Positions 1 to 5,296 of a DNA stretch of 5,462 nucleotides are shown here, one piece after another. Under the pieces are notes generated by a model. It saw only the letters and a list, made by a program, of their open reading frames with translations. It did no database searches and was not told the DNA's origin. The translations under genes and the position numbers were made by a program. The stretch is from contig PMZB01000137.1 in the NCBI GenBank assembly GCA_003170575.1, positions 1 to 5,462 on the forward strand, given 5' to 3'. Source of the DNA: Chlamydiia bacterium (GTDB lineage: Bacteria > Chlamydiota > Chlamydiia > Chlamydiales > FEN-1388). Each line of letters opens with the position of its first letter. Within the stretch, counting starts at the first letter, position 1.

Positions 1-2
1 CC

Positions 3-1328
3 TTAATTCCATCCCTCCGGCTCAACAAAAGAAGCAAGCCACTCTCTAAGTTGAGGAAGAGAAAACCTTTGTTTTGCATCCGGATTGAGCAACTCTAAAC
101 ACATTTGGTAAAGAGATCTCTTTAAATATGACGGCTCGGTAGAAATCTGCAAATGCAAATCACAACAAATAGCCTTTATTTCAGTTTCGTGCAATGATCG
201 AGCATCTAGTTCATTCATTTTTCCACAAAAGCAGGATTCCGCGCTCTTACCAAAGTTAGGATTTTCTTGACAGAGCAATTCATAGAGGCAATAGCCCAAA
301 GCCCATGATTCGCTGCCCAGCAAAATGTGAAGCTCTGCATCGTGTTTTCCTAAAAGCTCAGGATCTGTTGCGCGCAGGAAAGGATAATAGCCTCTGCTTA
401 AAGGACATGGAATTGCCTCTGACGCAGGCTGGCTAGAAAAATCAGAAGTATTCCATCTGGCATCCAACTTACCATCAGCCAAACGACGCCATATAATATT
501 TTCTTTCCTTATACACCCATGTAACCGTTGATCCTTATGTAACAGACTTAAGTGACAAACTAATTGGTAAATAACTTTAAGTTGATCCTCATCAGAGAAT
601 TTCCGAAAAGTCAAAACATCGCAAGGCAAATAAATATCCTCTATTGCACATGCCTTGACCACAGAGACGTCTCCCAGAACACTTTTGGAATACTGAAATG
701 CGCAATATAGTTGAGGATAACAGTCATACCGATTATTCAATCCAAGCCGTTTAGTAAAAGAAATATCATAGTAGTTAGTGAGGTGCATAATAGTCCTCTT
801 ATCCTGTCCGTGATATGTCAAACTGACTTTCCACGCAATTCTCATACATTCCTTGTTGTAATCAAATGGCACGGCAAGACCAGCATACTCTTTTGTATGA
901 GTACTTAGATCAATTCTCTTTCCAAACTTCTTAATTAAGAGATAGAAAAATTTATTTAATGGATCCACCACAAATGTTGGAGGAGCATCTTTACTTCGTC
1001 TTTTCCAAAAATATGCTCGGTATAGAGGTAAAGACTCAAGTATCTGCTCAAAAATCTCAGACAATAGGAGGGCGGATTGCTTCTCAAGGCAATCTTTACA
1101 ACCTGAAAAAATCTGCGCTCGTCTTAAGTTGAATTTTTGAGAAATTGGACTCTCATCGAGTAGCTGATTAGGCGCAACTTTTATCCATGTCTTATGAATC
1201 CTACTGGATAAAAGTCCCCTATCTGCACAATCAGATACAGGAGAACAAATTTTGTCATAGGGAATGCCTGAAAATGAATATAAATCACTAAGAGAGCACT
1301 CCTCTCCTTGAATTAAAGGTATGTACAT
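3..1328 (-). CDS. Protein-kinase-fold protein, probable pseudokinase
   Basis: 441 residues, complete, with stop TAA at the left edge. The C-terminal part (about residues 160-432) follows the Ser/Thr kinase plan. A possible VAIK-type beta-3 lysine is K167 in 'RIAWKV'. The catalytic loop is 'LHGCIRKEN' (269-277), where canonical kinases have HRDLKPEN: Cys272 replaces the catalytic Asp, Arg274 replaces Lys, and Asn277 is kept. D296-F297-S298 stands for DFG, 'DPELL' (322-326) for the APE region, 'ESWALGYCLYELL' (340-352) for subdomain IX, and 'LNPDAKQRFS' (414-423) for subdomain XI with Arg421. Residues 1-160 match nothing I recognise; there is no signal peptide or membrane segment. With the catalytic Asp missing, phosphotransfer is doubtful and a scaffold or effector role is possible (inference). 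The start is the first ATG of the frame, but no Shine-Dalgarno precedes it. It lies downstream of the GNAT gene on the same strand and appears to have its own promoter. Kinase-fold assignment is fairly secure; function is unknown. Confidence 0.72.
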   Translation of the reverse strand: MYIPLIQGEECSLSDLYSFSGIPYDKICSPVSDCADRGLLSSRIHKTWIKVAPNQLLDESPISQKFNLRRAQIFSGCKDCLEKQSALLLSEIFEQILESLPLYRAYFWKRRSKDAPPTFVVDPLNKFFYLLIKKFGKRIDLSTHTKEYAGLAVPFDYNKECMRIAWKVSLTYHGQDKRTIMHLTNYYDISFTKRLGLNNRYDCYPQLYCAFQYSKSVLGDVSVVKACAIEDIYLPCDVLTFRKFSDEDQLKVIYQLVCHLSLLHKDQRLHGCIRKENIIWRRLADGKLDARWNTSDFSSQPASEAIPCPLSRGYYPFLRATDPELLGKHDAELHILLGSESWALGYCLYELLCQENPNFGKSAESCFCGKMNELDARSLHETEIKAICCDLHLQISTEPSYLKRSLYQMCLELLNPDAKQRFSLPQLREWLASFVEPEGWN

Positions 1329-1365
1329 CGGCTATTACTTTTATATTATTAAACAACATAAAAAG

Positions 1366-1394
1366 ATAATACCTTTATTCCGACTTAAAAGCAA
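1366..1394 (-). promoter_or_regulatory. Candidate sigma70 promoter for the kinase-like gene
   Basis: On the - strand, TTGCTT (1389-1394) is followed after exactly 17 nt by TATTAT (1366-1371), which matches the -10 consensus at five of six positions. Transcription would start near 1359, leaving a leader of about 30 nt before the ATG at 1328. This spacer (1329-1406) shows no convincing terminator hairpin, so read-through from the GNAT gene is also possible. Because the surroundings are AT-rich, chance matches are likely. Confidence 0.4.
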
Positions 1395-1406
1395 TTTAAA
1401 TTTTTA

Positions 1407-2030
1407 CTAACCACCAGCCGCAATCGGATCTTCCATTCTGATAGTATAAAAATTCCTCAAGTGCCCGAATTTTTCTTCTTGCTTTTCTACAGTCATGCCT
1501 AGTTTTTCAAGGATTCTACAGCTCCACAGATTGTCCTGTCTTGAGGTAGCTGTGATCTTCGTGAGACGCTTGTGGTCTAGCATGTAATTTCGCTTTATGA
1601 GTTCTGGAGCATAGTCTTTTACCATAGCAGACGCAATCTCCGAGCCAAAACCCTTATGCCAAAAGCGTCTGTGGAAAAGATATGCTAGTTCCGAAACACC
1701 AGACACATCCCCATGTCCTAAAACAACGTGGCCTATAAATCTGTTACGCTTATCAAAAACAGCAAACCCTGAATATGGATCGTTTTCACTCCACCGTTTA
1801 ACATACGAGTCAATCCGTTTCCTCACATCAGCTTTTTTCTGAAGATTTCCAGTGCCATACTTTTCCATTACCTTAGAGTCTCTGAGAAGCTTAGCATATC
1901 GTTCTAAATCATTAGGTTTAACTGATCTAAGCCTCAAATGTTTTGTCTCAATTTTTACAGAAAGATCAGCACCATTGAGCTCAAAGGTACAACACGCATG
2001 CCCTTGATAGGAATTTACTTCTGGCAACAT
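1407..2030 (-). CDS. GNAT-family N-acetyltransferase (RimJ/RimL-like)
   Basis: 207 residues from the chosen start. It should transfer an acetyl group from acetyl-CoA to an amine in the cytoplasm; the substrate cannot be told. The N-terminal pattern 'ETKHLRLRSVKPNDLERYAK' (28-47) is the usual RimJ/RimL-type opening (eTeRLxLR...D). The acetyl-CoA pyrophosphate-binding motif A is 'ELAYLFHRRFWHKGFGSEIA' (114-133), with the W-x-KGFG loop at 124-129. The motif B region is 'KITATSRQDNLWSCRILEKL' (158-177) followed by GM, i.e. the family's N..S...LEKLGM. About 25 extra residues precede the family start (1-27), including Cys13-Cys14. The frame opens further upstream at 2057, but only the ATG at 2030 has a good ribosome binding site. 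The gene is divergent from pheS and upstream of the kinase-like gene. Family is certain; the specific role (ribosomal-protein, drug or toxin-type acetylation) is not determined. Confidence 0.88.
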   Translation of the reverse strand: MLPEVNSYQGHACCTFELNGADLSVKIETKHLRLRSVKPNDLERYAKLLRDSKVMEKYGTGNLQKKADVRKRIDSYVKRWSENDPYSGFAVFDKRNRFIGHVVLGHGDVSGVSELAYLFHRRFWHKGFGSEIASAMVKDYAPELIKRNYMLDHKRLTKITATSRQDNLWSCRILEKLGMTVEKQEEKFGHLRNFYTIRMEDPIAAGG

Positions 2031-2036
2031 ATGTAT

Positions 2037-2042
2037 CTCCTT
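2037..2042 (-). promoter_or_regulatory. Shine-Dalgarno AAGGAG that fixes the GNAT start
   Basis: AAGGAG lies 6 nt upstream of the ATG at 2030 on the - strand. The alternative in-frame ATG at 2057 is preceded by no such sequence, and choosing it would place this site inside the coding region. The start at 2030 is therefore preferred. Confidence 0.8.
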
Positions 2043-2058
2043 TTTAAAATGACACATC

Positions 2059-2074
2059 GGAGTATCTATACTCC
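2059..2074. promoter_or_regulatory. Perfect inverted repeat in the divergent spacer, possible operator
   Basis: GGAGTAT-CT-ATACTCC: two 7-nt arms with perfect complementarity and a 2-nt centre. On the - strand it overlaps both -10 candidates for the GNAT gene: GATACT (2061-2066), which sits 17 nt from TTGTGA (2084-2089), and TATAGA (2065-2070). No T-run follows on either strand, so a terminator is unlikely. Placement on a promoter suggests a binding site for a dimeric regulator, but this is inference from one copy. Confidence 0.35.
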
Positions 2075-2096
2075 TCTAAAAAATCACAACAGTCTC

Positions 2097-2126
2097 TTGC
2101 CAAAAGCCTCACTTCCTCTGTATGCT
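2097..2126 (+). promoter_or_regulatory. Candidate sigma70 promoter of pheST
   Basis: TTGCCA (2097-2102; five of six to TTGACA) and TATGCT (2121-2126; four of six to TATAAT) are separated by 18 nt. Transcription would begin around 2132-2134, about 20 nt before the pheS ATG. That leader is too short for a Phe-codon leader peptide and attenuator or a T-box, so the operon shows no visible attenuation control. Confidence 0.45.
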
Positions 2127-2152
2127 AGACCACCTCGAAAAAGGAAGATTTT

Positions 2153-3169
2153 ATGGTTGATATTGATGCAGTAAGCCAAAGAGTAAGAGATTTGCCCACA
2201 AAAGTTTCTTCGGAAGCTGAGCTTGAGGAGATACGAAGGGGCTGGCTTGGGACAAAAGGGATTTTAAAAAATCTCTTTAAGGAGCTGGGGGCTCTTCCAC
2301 AAGAAGAGAGAATCCAATGTGCGACCAAGCTTAATCTTTTAAAAGCCCAAGTTGAAGCGTATATCGATATGCAAAAAGAAGAGCTGAACAAATCAGCTCT
2401 CAACACCATTGGCGATGAGTATTTTGATTTTTCACTCCCCTCCATTTCTTCTGGCCTTGGAAGTATTCACCCCATTCGCAAGCTTGAGCGGAAAATTACG
2501 GAGCTTTTAAGGCCATTTGGGTTTGAGATTGTGGAAGGGCCTGAAGTTGAAACCGATTACTACTGCTTTGATTCTTTAAATATTCCTGTTCACCACCCCG
2601 CACGCGATATGCAGGACACGTTTTATACTGCAACCGGCAATGTGTTAAGAACACACACCACATCCGTCCAGTCGCGCGAGCTTGAAAAAGGAAAGCTCCC
2701 GCTCAAAATCATCACCTGTGGCAGAACCTATCGAAACGAGGCTGAAGACGCATCTCACCAGTCCATGTTTCACCAGTATGATCTTGTCTGGGTTGAAGAA
2801 GGGCTTTCTCTTTCTCACCTTATGGCGCTTCTCACACACATTCTTCATGGGATTTACGGACCTCTGCGAAAAGTGCGATTTGTTCCCAAATATTACCCTT
2901 ACACAGACCCCAGTATAGGCCCGCAGATTAACTGCCAGTTTTGTAATGAAAAAGGATGCCCTGCATGCAAGGGAAGCGGCTGGGTCACGATTGCGGGCGC
3001 TGGCATGATCCACGAGAACGTTTTGAAAGAGTTTGGCTATGACCCAGCCAAAGTCTCAGGCTTTGCCTTCGGCTGCGGCTCATCTCGCCTCACCGCACAA
3101 ATGTTTCATCTTCCCAACCTCAAGTCACTCTACGTCAATGACCTCAGAGTTTTAAGGAGTCTTGTATGA
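2153..3169 (+). CDS. pheS: Phenylalanine--tRNA ligase alpha subunit
   Basis: 338 residues, normal length for bacterial PheS. It is the catalytic chain of the (alpha-beta)2 class II synthetase that charges tRNA-Phe in the cytoplasm. An N-terminal helical tRNA-binding arm (about 1-85) precedes the catalytic domain. Visible landmarks: motif 1 region from HPIRKLERK (106-114), 'HHPARDMQDTFY' (147-158), 'LRTHT' (165-169), motif 2 'GRTYRNE' (190-196) with Arg194 and Glu196, the four-Cys cluster C261/C264/C269/C272 followed by GSGW, 'GAGMIH' (282-287), and 'GFAFG' (303-307), whose Ala305 corresponds to the pocket Ala294 of E. coli PheS. Unusual positions: Y248-P249-Y250 replaces FPF, 'HQYD' (207-210) replaces HQxEG, and motif 3 is 'GCGSSR' (307-312), keeping Arg312 but not the usual Glu before it. 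AAGGAAG (2141-2147) precedes the ATG by 5 nt. It overlaps pheT by 4 nt. Identity is secure; the substitutions suggest altered or relaxed substrate handling, which is inference. Confidence 0.95.
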   Translation: MVDIDAVSQRVRDLPTKVSSEAELEEIRRGWLGTKGILKNLFKELGALPQEERIQCATKLNLLKAQVEAYIDMQKEELNKSALNTIGDEYFDFSLPSISSGLGSIHPIRKLERKITELLRPFGFEIVEGPEVETDYYCFDSLNIPVHHPARDMQDTFYTATGNVLRTHTTSVQSRELEKGKLPLKIITCGRTYRNEAEDASHQSMFHQYDLVWVEEGLSLSHLMALLTHILHGIYGPLRKVRFVPKYYPYTDPSIGPQINCQFCNEKGCPACKGSGWVTIAGAGMIHENVLKEFGYDPAKVSGFAFGCGSSRLTAQMFHLPNLKSLYVNDLRVLRSLV

Positions 3170-5142
3170 AGCTTTCCCTCTCACTCCTCAAAAAGTTCAT
3201 TCATCTCCCCACTGAAGATTTAGGTATGCTTCGCCACACTCTTGACGATGTGGGGCTTGAAGTAGAAGAAGTCATCCAAGAGGGTGGAGATGTCGTTTTC
3301 AAGATAGAAACACTTGCCCATCGAGGAGATCATCTATCTGCTCAGGGTATTGCCAGAGAGCTTTCTGCACGGTTTCTTATCCCAATGATCCCTCTGAATG
3401 TGGTTCAAGAAATCCCCTCAAGTGAACTTCTTGTAGAAGTCTCCGTAGAAACTGAATGCTGCCTTCGCTATGCCCTCATGTCTTTGGAGGCAGGAGAAAA
3501 GAGTGTCGACCTTCTCAACTCGATTCTTGCTGAGATTGGCCAGCCTATGCACGCATTTGATCGCGCATGCGTGGAAGGCTCTATCCATGTGACCACAAGG
3601 CCAAATGAAGAGGAAATAGTTGCACTGGACGGCAAAACATATAAAGTACCTCCAGGATCCATTCTCATCTGTGATAGTAAAAAAATCTTGGCTGTTGCCG
3701 GTGTGATAGGTTGCCAAAACTCTATGGTAACTTCTTCCACCAAAAGCGTTCTTGTAGAGTCAGCCGCTTTTGACCCAGTCAGTATTAGGAAAACAGCTAA
3801 GAAAATGGGTATATCAACTGATGCGTCGTATGCATTTGAGCGCGGCTGTGATAGAGAAAAAGTGCTCATGGCACTCAAAAGACTGCTGGCACTCCTGCCG
3901 GCAATCAAAAAAGTGGGTCTCTACTACTATCCTGGGCAAAAAACTCCAAAACGCACGCTTGAGCTTTCTTTTGCTCGGCTTCGAGCGCTCCTCAATGCTT
4001 CTTCTATCTCAAGAGAAGAAATCGAAGAGCGGCTGATGTTCTTGGGGTATGAGATTACTGATCGATCTGAAGACCATTCTCTTGTGATAGCTCCCTCCTG
4101 GCGCGAATGGAACGTGCTTACCGAAACAACTGTGATCGAAGACTTTGCAAGGGTGTATGGGTTAAATTCTTTCCCCCTAGAGCTTCCTCCCTTAGATTAC
4201 AAAAAACCACCTCAGCACAAAAATGAAATTTTCTTAGAAAAGGTTGAAAGCAGTTTGCTAGGAAATGGCTTTTTCGAGGTCATGACAAAAAGCTATTATT
4301 CGCAAGAAGCTGTCTCCTTTCTTAACGAGCTGCAAGAAGGGGTTGAGATGCTTCATATACCCATCAAAAACTCAGTAGAGCGTGAGTATTCACACCTCAA
4401 GATCACAAACATTATCCACCTCGCACGTCTCTCAGAGTACAATTTCCGCCGAGGCATCTTATCTTTTAAAGCGTATGAATTTGCCCGCCTTTTTGCCCGC
4501 CAGAAAGGAAAGTCGCTCTACGAGTATGAGCGAGATGTCCTGTCCTTAGCATTTGCTGGAAGGTGGCACCAGGGAGAATGGAAAGAGGAAGAGTCAAAAG
4601 ATACAAAAATATGCCTGCTTAAAGGTGTTCTTGAATCGATCTACGCATCCTTAGGCCTGCCTGTTTCCATCAAGCCAGGCTCAATCCCCTGTCTGCATCC
4701 AGGCTATCAGGCCGCTCTTTACGTCAATGACACTCAAACCGGGTATTTTGGTTTGATCCATCCCCAATTGAGCTCCCGCCTAGGACTTGATCAGGATCTT
4801 TTCTACGCAGAGCTTGATGCTGAAACCCTCACAGGGATCCCCCCAAGGCATCCACAAGTCATCTTCAGCGATTTTCCTTCAATCAAGCGAGACCTTACCC
4901 TCAAAGTACCAAAGAAAGGATTTGCAACCGGTGCTATTGATGCCATCTACGCATCTTCCTCCCAATTCCTCCAGCAAGTTGCCATCGTGAACGTTTTTGA
5001 GAAGCAAGGCGAAGACTTCCGAAGAGTGACCTATCGCCTCTCCTTCCAAAGCGATGAGCGTACCCTGCAGCACGAAGAGGTGGATGCGGGGGTATCTACA
5101 CTTCTTTCTTCTCTCAAAGAAACGTATTCGCTGTGTTCCTAA
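3166..5142 (+). CDS. pheT: Phenylalanine--tRNA ligase beta subunit, short form lacking the EMAP/OB tRNA-binding domain
   Basis: 658 residues, against about 795 for E. coli PheT; the frame is uninterrupted. B1 is present at the N-terminus (1-40). The chain then passes directly to '[16 protein letters not shown]' (42-57), which matches E. coli 'EISVTPNRADCL', so the EMAP-like insert is absent. B3/B4 editing domain (about 88-245) keeps GQPMHAFD (125-132, His129), Gly182, Glu198 in 'LVESA', and T218/A220 in '[11 protein letters not shown]', which I align with T. thermophilus H261, G318, E334, T354 and A356; however about 22 residues before 113 are missing. B5 (263-337) ends in '[20 protein letters not shown]', where two acidic Mg2+ ligands are lost. 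B6/B7 catalytic-like module spans about 350-555 ('LKGVLES', '[10 protein letters not shown]'). The C-terminal FDX-ACB anticodon-binding domain (565-656) is intact, with '[12 protein letters not shown]' and '[13 protein letters not shown]'. AAGGAG (3154-3159) lies 6 nt before the ATG, inside the end of pheS, with an ATGA overlap implying coupled translation. Confidence 0.93.
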   Translation: [658 protein letters not shown]

Positions 5143-5147
5143 ACAAT

Positions 5148-5194
5148 CGCTCTTCACCCAAATGGGTTGTGTAAATTTTTTTTACCACAGAGCG
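5148..5194 (+). terminator. Nested inverted repeats after pheT, possible terminator or structured RNA
   Basis: Begins 5 nt after the pheT stop. Outer arms CGCTCT (5148-5153) and AGAGCG (5189-5194) are perfectly complementary. Inside them sit ACCCA-AA-TGGGT (5156-5167) and a second hairpin, GTGTAAA (5169-5175) with TTTACCAC (5181-5188), one C bulged, around a T loop. A run of eight T (5176-5183) starts 8 nt after the first hairpin. The position suits transcription termination of pheST, but the stem before the T-run is short and not adjacent to it, so this is not a textbook intrinsic terminator. The alternative is a three-way-junction RNA fold in the 3' end of the operon transcript. Confidence 0.35.
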
Positions 5195-5241
5195 CACCCT
5201 GGAAGAATTGAGTTATAGAAACGATAAAAAAGCTTTCGTTT

Positions 5242-5289
5242 TTGCAAAAATAATATTATTATATAGTTATTTTAAAATTTAAAAAGAGG
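5242..5289 (+). promoter_or_regulatory. AT-rich leader with Shine-Dalgarno for the right-edge gene
   Basis: The spacer before the last gene is strongly AT-rich. It contains TATAGT (5262-5267), a reasonable -10 hexamer with no good -35 at standard spacing: TTGCAA at 5242-5247 is only 14 nt away. AAGAGG (5284-5289) lies 7 nt before the ATG at 5297 and is a credible ribosome binding site. The promoter part is weak; the ribosome binding site is moderately convincing. Confidence 0.35.
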
Positions 5290-5296
5290 TTTATTT

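Noticed and set aside
2031..2057. Upstream in-frame ATG of the GNAT gene at 2057, giving 9 extra residues
   Set aside because: No Shine-Dalgarno precedes it, and using it would place the strong AAGGAG of the 2030 start within the coding region.
2058..2152. Phe-leader attenuator or T-box control of pheST
   Set aside because: The predicted leader is only about 20 nt; no Phe-codon run, T-box element or terminator/antiterminator pair is present.
2125..2445. Antisense 106-codon open frame across the pheS start
   Set aside because: Ser/Leu-rich translation without a recognisable domain, no ribosome binding site, and fully opposite the well-supported pheS gene and its promoter.
2933..2974. Four-Cys cluster of PheS as a novel zinc-finger insertion
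   Set aside because: The same CxxC...CxxCxGxGW cluster occurs in many bacterial PheS proteins, for example in Bacillus, so it is a family feature.
2645..3013. Antisense 122-codon open frame within pheS
   Set aside because: Shadow of a conserved coding region (PheS motif 2 to the four-Cys cluster); no independent start signal or family.
3280..3295. Frameshift or degraded remnant explaining the missing PheT domain
   Set aside because: The reading frame is continuous, both sides align in the same frame, and no leftover OB-fold sequence is visible in other frames.
3468..3908. Antisense 146-codon open frame within pheT
   Set aside because: Longest shadow frame, but it lies opposite the conserved B3/B4 region and shows no domain or ribosome binding site.
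5219..5250. AAACGA/TCGTTT stem followed by TTGCAAAAA as a terminator
   Set aside because: Six-bp AT-rich stem with an 11-nt loop and no proper T-run after it; easily produced by chance in such AT-rich DNA.
5250..5285. AT-rich palindromes (TAATATTATTA, TTTTAAAA) as an attachment site or origin
   Set aside because: Simple AT composition explains them; there is no integrase, repeated box or target duplication nearby.
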